Shown: piece by piece, positions 14,499-22,486 of the stretch
Layout: the number at the start of each line of letters is the position of its first letter
Position numbering within the stretch: the first letter of the stretch is position 1
DNA from: JAFAGO01 sp031987605
Lineage (GTDB): Bacteria > Bacteroidota > Bacteroidia > Flavobacteriales > Weeksellaceae
Reading direction: 5' to 3'
Length of the DNA stretch: 64,000 nt
NCBI GenBank assembly: GCA_031987605.1
Contig: DALZZF010000001.1
Span: forward strand, 62,001 to 126,000
Notes under the pieces: model-generated
Database searches by the model: none
Seen by the model: the letters and a program-made list of their open reading frames with translations, nothing else
What the model was told of the DNA's origin: nothing
Made by a program: the position numbers and the translations under genes

Positions 14499-16945
14499 CA
14501 GTTTTTTATATAAACTCTTTTTACTCTTCTCGATATTGAAGTCAGAACTTCATAAGGAATTGTTTTACAATACTCGGAAAATTGTTCCAAGCTTGGATTG
14601 CTGTTGAAAATCACCACTTCATCTCCTTCTTTTGCAGGAATATCGCCCAGATTTATCATCATCATATCCATACAGATATTTCCGACAATCGGGGCTAACT
14701 GATGATGAATTCCCACATTTCCGACCTCATTACCAATCAATCTTGGAATTCCGTCTGCATAACCAACAGGAATGGTGGCAATTCTGGTATTTTCAGTAGG
14801 ACGAAATTTTCTGCTGTAACCAACACTTTCTCCGGCTTTAACCACGGAAATCTGGGAAATAATGGTTTTAAAACTAACCGCACTTTGCAATTGTTTCTGG
14901 ATAAAAGGATTGGAGGCAATTCCCACCATTCCGATTCCGATTCGTACCATATCAAACTGATATTCAGGATAATTTGTAATTCCGGAAGAATTAAGAATAT
15001 GGCGGATCGGAGTATATCCCAAACCGGAAATCAAGTGAGAGGAATTCTTTTCGTACACCCGAATCTGTTCGAGAGCAAACTGTTTCTCTTCGGGAATATC
15101 TGCAGTTGCCAAATGACTAAAAATACTCTGAACTCTTACCGGAGAATCCTTCACTTTTTTAATGAGGTCATCCAGTTCAAAGTCTTTAAAACCAAGGCGA
15201 TGCATTCCTGTTTCCAGTTTGATGTGGATAGGATATTTTCCGTTGTAGCCTTTGTCTTTCAGAACATCAATAAACATTTCCAAAGTCCGGAAACTGTAGA
15301 TTTCCGGTTCAAGATTATAGTCTGCAATAATGTCGTAACTGTATTGTTCAGGATTCATCACCATAATCGGCGTTGTAATTCCGTTTTTTCTTAAATCAAC
15401 GCCCTCATCCGCATACGCAACTGTAAGATAATCAATATGATGATGTTGCAGAAATTCCGCAATTTCGTAACCGCCCAAACCATACGAAAATGCTTTTACC
15501 ATTGCCATCATTTTGGTTTCCGGTTTTAAAAGTGATTTGTGAACATTGATGTTATTCAGAATAGCATTGAGATTAATCTCCAAAACCGTTTCGTGTTTTT
15601 GAAGTTCAAGAAAGTTTTTCACTTTTTCAATTCCGAATTTTCTGGCTCCTTTCAACAGAATCAGAGAATCTTCAACTAAATTTAATTGCTGACTTTCAAT
15701 GAGTTGATGTGTGCTATCAAAAGCATAGGTTTCACCGTGGAATAAATTTTGAAAATTCGGAATTTCAGAGCCCACCAAAAAGATTTTGTCAAAATGTTGT
15801 TCATTGGTCAGCAAAACAACTTCATGATAGATTTCTTCTGCATTTTTACCTTCAATAAAATCCGTGAGAATCAGGACTTTATGTGGCTTTTTATATTCGT
15901 TTATAAACTGATAAGCAATCACCAACGAATCCAAATCAAGATTATAGGAATCATTGACAATCAGATTATTGCGTATTCCTTCCAGACTTTCGAGGCGCAT
16001 TTCCACCGCTTTCAGCCCATTGATTTTTTCGATAATTTTTTCGTTGCTGAAACCAAAAATTTTCAAAACCGCAATAACCGAAAGCGCATTGCTGAGTGTG
16101 GCTTCATCTCTTTGTGAAACGGGGAAACTAAATTCTTCTCCAAAATAGCTTACCGTAATGTCCTCATTTTTATTTTTCCAGTCCGATTTTATATAGAGGT
16201 CATTGGAAGATTTAAGCCCAAATGATATTAATTTTTTACTTGAATAGAGTTGATTTATTTTTTTGACTGTCAGTTCATTATCTCCATTAAAAATAATAGT
16301 TTCAGAATCTTTAAAAAGAAGAATTTTCTCATCAATCAGTTCTTCTTCATTTTGAAAATTCGCAGAATGGGCAGATCCGATATACGTTAAAATTCCAATC
16401 TTTGGAGAAAATATCTTTTCGAGTTTCTGCATTTCGCGAGGTCTGGAAATTCCGACTTCAAAAACGCCGATTTGGTGGCGGTCTTTAATTTGTAGAAGCG
16501 AAATCGGCAATCCTAATTGTGAATTGAAACTTTTGGGACTTTTCACCACCTGAAAATCACCTGAAAGCGTTTGATAAAGCCATTCTTTAACAATAGTTTT
16601 CCCATTGCTTCCGGTTATACCAATGGTATTGAGATCCGGAAAATGCTCCAAATGTTCATGTGCGAGATTCTGAATAAAAGCAATCGCATTTTTGGTTAAA
16701 ATCCACGTAATTCCTTCTGTGTCATCCGTTTTGTGTTCGGAAATAATAATTTTTACTCCTTTTTCAATTACATTCTGAATGTATTTTTCTCCGGAATTTT
16801 TGGGTGAGGTAATGGCAAGAAATGCCACGTTCTGCGAAGTATAAATATTTCTGCTGTCGAAAGCGATGCTTTTTACTTCCAAAGTTTCGTCTCCAACAAG
16901 TTCTGAACCGGTAATTTCTGCTAATTGTTTGGTGGTGTAATTCAT
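14498..16945 (-). CDS. Bifunctional UDP-MurNAc-tripeptide:D-Ala-D-Ala ligase / alanine racemase
   Basis: An 815-residue fusion of two peptidoglycan enzymes. Residues 1-445 are MurF: the P-loop GITGSNGKT is at 109-117, with VFEVGIS near 161-167 and NDSYN near 331-335. Residues 450-815 are alanine racemase (Alr): the PLP-binding Lys484 is in AMVKAFSYG, and GYADGIPR marks the catalytic C-terminal domain. Alr makes D-Ala, which Ddl would join to D-Ala-D-Ala before MurF adds it to the UDP-tripeptide, so the fusion links first and last steps of one pathway. This fusion is known across Bacteroidetes. The start overlaps tdk by four bases. Confidence 0.93.
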   Translation of the reverse strand: MNYTTKQLAEITGSELVGDETLEVKSIAFDSRNIYTSQNVAFLAITSPKNSGEKYIQNVIEKGVKIIISEHKTDDTEGITWILTKNAIAFIQNLAHEHLEHFPDLNTIGITGSNGKTIVKEWLYQTLSGDFQVVKSPKSFNSQLGLPISLLQIKDRHQIGVFEVGISRPREMQKLEKIFSPKIGILTYIGSAHSANFQNEEELIDEKILLFKDSETIIFNGDNELTVKKINQLYSSKKLISFGLKSSNDLYIKSDWKNKNEDITVSYFGEEFSFPVSQRDEATLSNALSVIAVLKIFGFSNEKIIEKINGLKAVEMRLESLEGIRNNLIVNDSYNLDLDSLVIAYQFINEYKKPHKVLILTDFIEGKNAEEIYHEVVLLTNEQHFDKIFLVGSEIPNFQNLFHGETYAFDSTHQLIESQQLNLVEDSLILLKGARKFGIEKVKNFLELQKHETVLEINLNAILNNINVHKSLLKPETKMMAMVKAFSYGLGGYEIAEFLQHHHIDYLTVAYADEGVDLRKNGITTPIMVMNPEQYSYDIIADYNLEPEIYSFRTLEMFIDVLKDKGYNGKYPIHIKLETGMHRLGFKDFELDDLIKKVKDSPVRVQSIFSHLATADIPEEKQFALEQIRVYEKNSSHLISGLGYTPIRHILNSSGITNYPEYQFDMVRIGIGMVGIASNPFIQKQLQSAVSFKTIISQISVVKAGESVGYSRKFRPTENTRIATIPVGYADGIPRLIGNEVGNVGIHHQLAPIVGNICMDMMMINLGDIPAKEGDEVVIFNSNPSLEQFSEYCKTIPYEVLTSISRRVKRVYIKN

Positions 16946-17541
16946 TTTTGTTTTTGCTCATTTTTCTTCAGGACTTCATCTACAAATACTTTTCTGCTTA
17001 CAGCTTCATAACTTTCGGTTTCGCCGAGTTGTACCAGATCTTTATTTTCAGAAATCCGCATGGAATAATTGGCGAGATTTCCTGTTCTTCTGCAAATAGC
17101 GTGCACTTTTGTTACATATTCAGCCGTTGCCATGAGTGCCGGCATCGGACCGAAAGGTCTTCCCATAAAATCCATATCCAATCCGGCAATAACAACACGT
17201 ATTCCGTTGTTTGCCAATTGGTTGGCAACATCTACAATACTATCATCAAAAAACTGTGCTTCATCAATGGCAACTACATCGCATGAAGAACCCAAAAGCA
17301 GAATTTCAGAGGGACTTTCAACAGCGGTACTCCGAATGGAATTGTTGTTATGCGAAACCACATCTTCGTCAGAATACCGGGTGTCAATTTTTGGTTTAAA
17401 AATTTCTACGGTTTGTCCCGCCATTTCTGCCCTTCTCAAACGGCGTATGAGTTCCTCCGTTTTGCCTGAAAACATTGATCCGCAGATGACTTCCATCCAT
17501 CCGCTTTGTTTGGAATGATTAATTGTATTTTCTAAAAACAT
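16942..17541 (-). CDS. tdk: Thymidine kinase (type II)
   Basis: A 199-residue type II thymidine kinase that phosphorylates salvaged thymidine to dTMP. The P-loop GSMFSGKT is at residues 21-28; DEAQFF near 97-102 supplies the catalytic acid and Walker B region; GLDMDFMGRPFG is the lasso/nucleotide segment. The zinc-finger region shows only one of the usual paired cysteines (AICRRTGN), so the zinc site may be lost, as in some relatives. It is the first gene of the run tdk, murF-alr, patatin, ybeY, mnmG and has a TAnnTTTG box 30 bases upstream. Confidence 0.93.
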   Translation of the reverse strand: MFLENTINHSKQSGWMEVICGSMFSGKTEELIRRLRRAEMAGQTVEIFKPKIDTRYSDEDVVSHNNNSIRSTAVESPSEILLLGSSCDVVAIDEAQFFDDSIVDVANQLANNGIRVVIAGLDMDFMGRPFGPMPALMATAEYVTKVHAICRRTGNLANYSMRISENKDLVQLGETESYEAVSRKVFVDEVLKKNEQKQK

Positions 17542-17571
17542 TTTTTAACTTAGCCCGTAATAATGTAACCT

Positions 17572-17579
17572 CAAAAGTA
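17572..17579 (-). promoter_or_regulatory. Promoter -7 box for the tdk-murF/alr operon
   Basis: The minus strand reads TACTTTTG, a TAnnTTTG match 30 bases before the tdk ATG. No clear -33 TTTG was found. Confidence 0.45.
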
Positions 17580-17603
17580 AGCAAAAATTGGCTTAATAAT
17601 CCT

Positions 17604-18698
17604 ATGCAAAACCTTGAAGATTTAAAAGAAAAAATATTTTTCGAAGCAAAAAATATTCTTGATACGCTCTCTAAAATTAATTCCGCAGAAGAGTTTTTAC
17701 AGAAGAAAGATCTTATTGAAGAACTCTGTGAAAGAGTTTCTTTTTTAAAAATTCTTGAGAAAAATGAAAATTATTTTGTAGAAGATAAAATATATTTATC
17801 AGCTGATAATCAAGAAGTTGAAATAGAGGTTGATGAAGAAGAAACCGTATCGGAAACAAAACATGAACCGGTAGAAGAAGAGGTTCTTTTCACCAATGAA
17901 CTGAATGAAATTCATAAGGATGAAATCGATGATATAATCGAAACAGAAGCCAACGAAAGTACAGATCCTGTAGAAACGCCGGAAATTGAGGAGGTTACAA
18001 CTCCGGAACCTGAAATAAAAATAGATGTTGAAAAAAATCCGGATGGAGAAGAAACTCCTGCTTTAGAAAACGAAATTTCAGTTTTGCCGGAAGAAGAAAT
18101 TCCTTTGGTCATTACCGAATCCGCCGAAGAAGACCATCTGAAAGCCATTGAAGAAAAGGAAAAAGAATTTGAAGAATCCGAAGAAAGAAGAAGAAAAATT
18201 GTGGAATTTGAAAAATCGGAAACTGAAAAACCAATAGCAGAATCAGCTGATGAAAGGCTGCTTTCGATTCAGGAAGAACACCGCGAAAAAGCAAAAAAAT
18301 TCCATTTGGCCAATATTAAAGGCTTAAAATCAACGGTTCAAAGTTTGTTTGATGATGATCCGTTGGAAAAAATAGAAGAAGAAAAGCCTAAGCATAACGA
18401 AGATTTACCAAAAGAGCCGTCCAGTTTGGCAAAAACAAATGTTCCGACCGATTATATGGAGGCGGAAAAAGCCAAACCGGAATTCAGGTTGGATTTGAAT
18501 GACAGGATTGCATTTACCAAAACTCTTTTCGGCGGAAGCCAAACCGATCTTAATGAAACCATGCGTACCCTCAACAGTTTTAAAACTTTGGAGGAAGCCA
18601 AAGAATATCTCAGCGATCTTTATTATGATAAAAATTGGGAAAAAGCCGATGAATACGCTCAGCGTCTTTGGGCTTTAGTGGAAAATAAATTTTTATAA
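17604..18698 (+). CDS. Acidic, low-complexity protein of unknown function
   Basis: A 364-residue protein starting MQNLEDLKEKI at the ATG 17604; the frame is open further upstream, but that extension overlaps the tdk start. Residues 1-70 look helical. Residues 70-230 are extremely rich in Glu with Pro, Thr and Val (for example VEIEVDEEE) and are probably disordered. Residues 160-210 could form a charged helix or coiled coil. The last 75 residues (RLDLNDRIAFTKTLFGG to the C-terminus) are compact and contain several aromatic residues, probably the conserved functional module. No catalytic motif, signal peptide or membrane segment is seen. It is divergent from tdk and precedes the MurC-like ligase. 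Confidence 0.72.
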   Translation: MQNLEDLKEKIFFEAKNILDTLSKINSAEEFLQKKDLIEELCERVSFLKILEKNENYFVEDKIYLSADNQEVEIEVDEEETVSETKHEPVEEEVLFTNELNEIHKDEIDDIIETEANESTDPVETPEIEEVTTPEPEIKIDVEKNPDGEETPALENEISVLPEEEIPLVITESAEEDHLKAIEEKEKEFEESEERRRKIVEFEKSETEKPIAESADERLLSIQEEHREKAKKFHLANIKGLKSTVQSLFDDDPLEKIEEEKPKHNEDLPKEPSSLAKTNVPTDYMEAEKAKPEFRLDLNDRIAFTKTLFGGSQTDLNETMRTLNSFKTLEEAKEYLSDLYYDKNWEKADEYAQRLWALVENKFL

Positions 18699-18705
18699 AA
18701 GCAAT

Positions 18706-18765
18706 GAAGTTAGAAGTTGGAAACACGAGGTTTTTTCTTCTGACTTCCAACTCCTGACTTTCAAC
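18706..18765. repeat. Degenerate 7-base repeat array with inverted arms
   Basis: Three plus-strand units begin at 18706, 18713 and 18720 (GAAGTTA, GAAGTTG, GAAACAC). After a T run, four minus-strand units follow at 18738, 18745, 18752 and 18759 (from the right: GTTGAAA, GTCAGGA, GTTGGAA, GTCAGAA). The arms can pair over about 15 bases, giving a terminator-like hairpin between the acidic protein gene and the MurC-like gene. Confidence 0.6.
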
Positions 18766-18773
18766 TTAAAACT

Positions 18774-20150
18774 ATGATTCAAAAAATTGAAGATTTCCAA
18801 AACGTCTTTTTCATTGGCGTTGCCGGAGTCGGAATGAGTGCGATTGCACAATACCTGAAAGGAATCGGGAAAAATGTTTCCGGAAGCGACCGCTATTTTC
18901 ATCCCGATGAATACAACAAAACCAAAGCACAGTTAGAAGCTGAAGGAATTAATTGTTTCCTTCAGGACGGAAGCGGAATTACAGAAAAAACAGATTTGGT
19001 GGTGGTTTCCACCGCAATTGAAGATACTGTTTTTGAAGTTCAGAAAACCAAAGAATTGGGAATTCCGATTATCCGAAGAAGCGAATTGCTGGCATTGATT
19101 GCCAAAAGTAAAAAAACAATTGCAGTGGGCGGAACTTCCGGTAAGTCAACTACTTCGGCAATGCTGTATCAGATTTTACTCAATGCGAAAATGGAACCGA
19201 GCATAATTTCCGGAGCGGGATTAACATCTATAATAAAACAAGGAAAAATTGGAAATGCTGCCGTTGGCAAAGGCGACTGGTTAATCATTGAAGCGGATGA
19301 AAGCGACGGTTCCATTGTGCAATACGAACCTGAAATCGGTTTGCTGCTCAACATTGACAAAGACCATCAGGAAATAAATGAACTGGTACATTTATTCTCA
19401 GTTTTTAAAAGTCATACAAAGAGTTTATTTATTGTAAATCAATCCAATACACTGGCAAAAACATTGTCTGCAAATCCGGAAAAAGATTTTGGTTTTGAGA
19501 ATGAAAACGCCGGATATAACGTTACCCACTTTATACAAAACGGTTTTCATCAGAAATTCATGTTAAAAGGGCAGGAGTTCACCATGAATGCCATCGGTGA
19601 ATACAATGCCGAAAATGCTGCCGCCGCAGTTGCTGTTGCCCATCAAATTGGGGTGGATTTAAAGACTTGTGCAGAAAGTCTTTCCACTTATGAAGGAATT
19701 TACCGCAGACAGCAGATTTTAGGAGAAAAAAACGGAGTTTGGGTTATCGATGATTATGCGCATAATCCTGCAAAATGTGCGGCAAGCATCAAAGCATGTC
19801 AGCCATTGGCGGAAAAAGTGATTGCATGGTTTCAGCCGCATGGTTATGGTCCTACACGGTTTTTACGGCAAGATTTTGTGGAAGAAATTTCCAAAGTTTT
19901 GCGTCCGCAAGATGAAATCTGGATGAGCGAAATTTTCTATGCCGGCGGAACAGCCGTGAAAGATATTTCCGCAAATGATTTGATAAAAGATATTCAACAT
20001 AAAGGTAAAAGAGCTTTTTTTGTTGAACATCGGGAAGATTTTTTGAAATCGGTACAGCCGCATTTTGATAAATCTACGGTTCTGCTGTTAATGGGAGCGC
20101 GCGATCCAAGTTTGGAGAATTTTACAAAGGAACTTTTTGATAGGCTTTAG
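18774..20150 (+). CDS. Mur ligase family protein, MurC/Mpl-like
   Basis: A 458-residue Mur ligase. The N-terminal nucleotide fold has FIGVAGVGMSAIAQYL (13-28), as in MurC. The ATP P-loop GGTSGKSTT is at 119-127, EADESDGS near 165-172, and the C-terminal domain contains DDYAHNP. MurC adds L-Ala to UDP-MurNAc; the related Mpl adds a recycled tripeptide. The sequence seems a MurC-like paralogue, since Flavobacteriia normally carry the canonical murC in the division cluster, which is not here. The substrate is therefore open. The next gene begins one base after the stop, so the two are probably coupled. Confidence 0.78.
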   Translation: MIQKIEDFQNVFFIGVAGVGMSAIAQYLKGIGKNVSGSDRYFHPDEYNKTKAQLEAEGINCFLQDGSGITEKTDLVVVSTAIEDTVFEVQKTKELGIPIIRRSELLALIAKSKKTIAVGGTSGKSTTSAMLYQILLNAKMEPSIISGAGLTSIIKQGKIGNAAVGKGDWLIIEADESDGSIVQYEPEIGLLLNIDKDHQEINELVHLFSVFKSHTKSLFIVNQSNTLAKTLSANPEKDFGFENENAGYNVTHFIQNGFHQKFMLKGQEFTMNAIGEYNAENAAAAVAVAHQIGVDLKTCAESLSTYEGIYRRQQILGEKNGVWVIDDYAHNPAKCAASIKACQPLAEKVIAWFQPHGYGPTRFLRQDFVEEISKVLRPQDEIWMSEIFYAGGTAVKDISANDLIKDIQHKGKRAFFVEHREDFLKSVQPHFDKSTVLLLMGARDPSLENFTKELFDRL

Positions 20151-20151
20151 A

Positions 20152-20748
20152 ATGATTATTATTGAAAATTTCATTTCTGATTTTTATACCCAATTTCCGC
20201 GTGAAGACCCTTGGGAAATAGTACAAGATTTAGAAGTAATCTTGTGGAATCACTTTGATAATCTGGACGATAACTTTATAATAAACAACGGAATTGCAAT
20301 TCATAAAACTGCAATTGTTGAGCAAACGGCAATACTTAGATCACCTGTAATTATTGGTGAAAACTGCTTTATCGGATCTAATGCTTGTTTAAGAAATGGT
20401 GTTTTTCTTTCCCGAAACGTAAAAATTGGAATGGGGGTAGAAATAAAGACGAGTATTGTTTTCGATAATTCTGCGGTCGCTCATTTTAATTTTATTGGAG
20501 ATAGCATCATCGGAAAAAATGTGAATTTTGAAGCAGGTGCAATTACTGCGAATCATTATAATGAAAGAGAAGACAAACAAATTTTTGTAAAAAACAACGA
20601 AGAAATTCTCAATACTAATGTTGAAAAATTTGGGGCATTAATAGGAGATTTCTCAAAGATTGGAGCAAATGCCGTTCTTTCTTCTGGAACCATATTGAAA
20701 CCAAATAGCATTGTTAAAAGACTGGAATTGATAGAACAAGTAAAATAA
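20152..20748 (+). CDS. Left-handed beta-helix (hexapeptide repeat) protein, LpxA/GlmU-like
   Basis: A 198-residue protein starting MIIIENFISDFY at the ATG one base after the preceding stop. An upstream in-frame TTG is ignored. From about residue 50 to 185 imperfect hexapeptide repeats occur (AIVEQTAILRSPVIIGENCFIG is one stretch in part), with isoleucine or valine every sixth residue, the mark of the LbH fold. The family contains acyltransferases and the GlmU acetyltransferase domain. The usual catalytic His is not obvious, so activity is uncertain. Coupling to the MurC-like ligase suggests a role in UDP-sugar or envelope precursor metabolism. Confidence 0.75.
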   Translation: MIIIENFISDFYTQFPREDPWEIVQDLEVILWNHFDNLDDNFIINNGIAIHKTAIVEQTAILRSPVIIGENCFIGSNACLRNGVFLSRNVKIGMGVEIKTSIVFDNSAVAHFNFIGDSIIGKNVNFEAGAITANHYNEREDKQIFVKNNEEILNTNVEKFGALIGDFSKIGANAVLSSGTILKPNSIVKRLELIEQVK

Positions 20749-20753
20749 ATATT

Positions 20754-20786
20754 AAACCTCATAGGTTTTTAAAACCTATGAGGTTT
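20754..20786. repeat. Near-perfect 33-base palindrome
   Basis: Two 16-base arms (AAACCTCATAGGTTTT and its exact complement) flank a single T. No strong T tail follows. It fills the gap before rsmI and may be a dispersed intergenic repeat or a terminator for the preceding pair. Confidence 0.7.
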
Positions 20787-20798
20787 CCCCCATAAAAA

Positions 20799-21473
20799 AT
20801 GAGCGGAACATTATATTTTGTTCCAACTCCGGTTGGAAATTTAGAGGATATGACTTTCAGAGCAGTAAAAGTTCTGAATGATGTGGATTATATTTTATGT
20901 GAAGATACCCGAACCTCAGGTGTTTTACTGAAGCATTATGAAATATCCAAACCATTGAAATCCTATCATTTACACAATGAACATCAGGCAACCGACAAAG
21001 TAATTGAAGATTTGAAAAGCGGACAAAACATCGCCATTATTACCGATGCCGGAACTCCGGGAATTTCCGATCCGGGTTATCTTCTTGCAAAAGCCGGAGC
21101 AGATCAGGATATTGAAATGATTTGTCTTCCTGGCGCAACAGCTTTTGTGCCTGCTTTGGTGGTTTCCGGTTTGCCCAATCACGATTTTTATTTTGCAGGA
21201 TTTCTTCCTCAAAAAAAAGGGAGACAAACCAAGCTGAAACAGTTGGCAGAAGAAAAGAAAACCATCGTTCTTTACGAAAGTCCACATAAAATAAATACCA
21301 CACTGGAGCAGATAAAAGAATTCTTTGGTGAAGATACCAAAGTGAGTTTAAGCCGTGAAATTTCTAAAAAATTTGAAGAAACTAAACGAGGAACAATCAA
21401 TGAGTTAATTGAGTTTTCCAGAAGTAAAACTTTAAAAGGTGAAATTGTTTTGGTGGTTAATAATGTGATCTAA
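20799..21473 (+). CDS. rsmI: 16S rRNA (cytidine(1402)-2'-O)-methyltransferase
   Basis: A 224-residue tetrapyrrole-methylase-fold enzyme that methylates the 2'-OH of C1402 in the decoding centre of 16S rRNA. Signatures are LYFVPTPVGNLEDMT (residues 5-19), CEDTRTSGVLL near 45-55, DAGTPGISDPG near 84-94, PGATAFVPALVVSGLP and LYESPHKI. It is shorter than the E. coli protein because the C-terminal extension is absent, as in other Bacteroidetes. It follows the 33-base palindrome; no TAnnTTTG box was found, so it may depend on read-through or an unseen promoter. Confidence 0.94.
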   Translation: MSGTLYFVPTPVGNLEDMTFRAVKVLNDVDYILCEDTRTSGVLLKHYEISKPLKSYHLHNEHQATDKVIEDLKSGQNIAIITDAGTPGISDPGYLLAKAGADQDIEMICLPGATAFVPALVVSGLPNHDFYFAGFLPQKKGRQTKLKQLAEEKKTIVLYESPHKINTTLEQIKEFFGEDTKVSLSREISKKFEETKRGTINELIEFSRSKTLKGEIVLVVNNVI

Positions 21474-21520
21474 TAAAGCATTATCTTTCTATTCATTTCT
21501 TTCAATCGAAACTGAAAATA

Positions 21521-21547
21521 TTGTTCGACTCCGGAGGAGTCGAACAA
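21521..21547. repeat. Hairpin with the same loop as the 54 kb repeat cluster
   Basis: A perfect 12-base stem (arms 21521-21532 and 21536-21547, TTGTTCGACTCC and complement) with a GGA loop. The inner core CTCCGGAGGAG matches the closing pairs and loop of the hairpins at 54.1-54.3 kb. It may also act as a terminator for rsmI, although no T run follows directly. Confidence 0.6.
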
Positions 21548-21659
21548 TCAACGAAAAATTTTTTTTACTGGGATTCTTTAATTTTATTTACATTCTGCCG
21601 CAATCATGCATGCTTCAGTCATCGTGGGAATTATCATTAAAAATGGTTATTTATCAGTG

Positions 21660-21689
21660 TTGATATTGAATATTAAGTGCATAGATTTG
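21660..21689 (+). promoter_or_regulatory. Promoter for the sugar O-acetyltransferase gene
   Basis: TTG at 21660-21662, a 19-base spacer, and TAGATTTG at 21682-21689 fit the Bacteroidetes -33/-7 promoter well. The ATG is 22 bases downstream. Confidence 0.65.
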
Positions 21690-21711
21690 TGGAACGAAAA
21701 TTTAAAATATA

Positions 21712-22278
21712 ATGACGAATCTAAGCGAAAAAGAAAAAATGCTTCTCGGTAAATTATACAATGCAGACGATGCAGCTTTGGTAAAAGAAAGGAAAAGAAG
21801 TAAGGATATTTGTTTTCAGTATAACCAGATGTTGCCTTCCGAGCTCAAAAAAAGGAAAGGTCTTATTAAAACGCTGTTTGGCAAAACACAGAAAAACTTC
21901 CTGATTGAGCAGCCATTTTATTGCGATTACGGCTATAATATAGAAGTCGGCGAAAATTTCTACACCAATGTGAATGTCGTGATTCTGGATTGCGCCAAAG
22001 TGACTTTCGGTGACCATGTTTTCATAGCACCAAATTGTGGTTTTTACACCGCCAATCATCCTTTCAATGCAGAAGAAAGAAACAAAGGTTTGGAATATGC
22101 CTTGCCCATAACGGTGGGAAACAACGTTTGGATTGGGGGCGGCTGTAGCATTCTTCCCGGGGTAACCATTGGCGATAATACGATTATTGGTGCCGGAAGT
22201 GTTGTTACAAAAGATATTCCCGCGAATGTTCTGGCCGTTGGAAATCCGTGCCGGGTTATTCGGAAATTAGAAGATTAA
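21712..22278 (+). CDS. Sugar O-acetyltransferase, maltose/galactoside acetyltransferase family
   Basis: A 188-residue LbH acetyltransferase close to Maa/LacA. The N-terminal Mac domain (residues 1-60) includes EKEKMLLGKLYNADD. The hexapeptide helix covers about 70-175, with FYTANHPF containing the catalytic His and VWIGGGCSILPGVTIG plus VVTKDIPANVLAVGNPCRVIR at the end, all typical. The enzyme transfers acetyl from acetyl-CoA to the 6-hydroxyl of sugars in the cytoplasm. The true substrate is uncertain. It is monocistronic with a good promoter. Confidence 0.9.
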   Translation: MTNLSEKEKMLLGKLYNADDAALVKERKRSKDICFQYNQMLPSELKKRKGLIKTLFGKTQKNFLIEQPFYCDYGYNIEVGENFYTNVNVVILDCAKVTFGDHVFIAPNCGFYTANHPFNAEERNKGLEYALPITVGNNVWIGGGCSILPGVTIGDNTIIGAGSVVTKDIPANVLAVGNPCRVIRKLED

Positions 22279-22285
22279 TTCGCGA

Positions 22286-22435
22286 TTAGGAACACCCGCA
22301 ATTTTTATCGCACCCTGTTTTATTATTGCTGAATTTTTTGGTGGAAAAATTTTTTCTGAAAATCCTGAAAACAGAGTAAACGGCAAAGGCAAAAACCAAA
22401 CCGATGATGATATACTGAAGAATGAGAGTGTCCAT
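22286..22435 (-). CDS. FeoB-associated Cys-rich membrane protein
   Basis: A 49-residue protein, easily missed because of its size. It starts MDTLILQYIIIGLVFAFAVY, one transmembrane helix of about 20 residues, followed by a basic segment and a C-terminal Cys cluster ending GCDKNCGCS. This is the pattern of the FeoB-associated Cys-rich family. It starts 51 bases after the feoB stop on the same strand and is very probably the third gene of the feoAB operon. The cysteines may bind iron or help hold the transporter complex; its function is not established. Confidence 0.85.
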   Translation of the reverse strand: MDTLILQYIIIGLVFAFAVYSVFRIFRKNFSTKKFSNNKTGCDKNCGCS

Positions 22436-22486
22436 TTTTTCAACTGTTTTTATCGTGAAAAGTACTTCACAAAATCCGTTCCGAAC

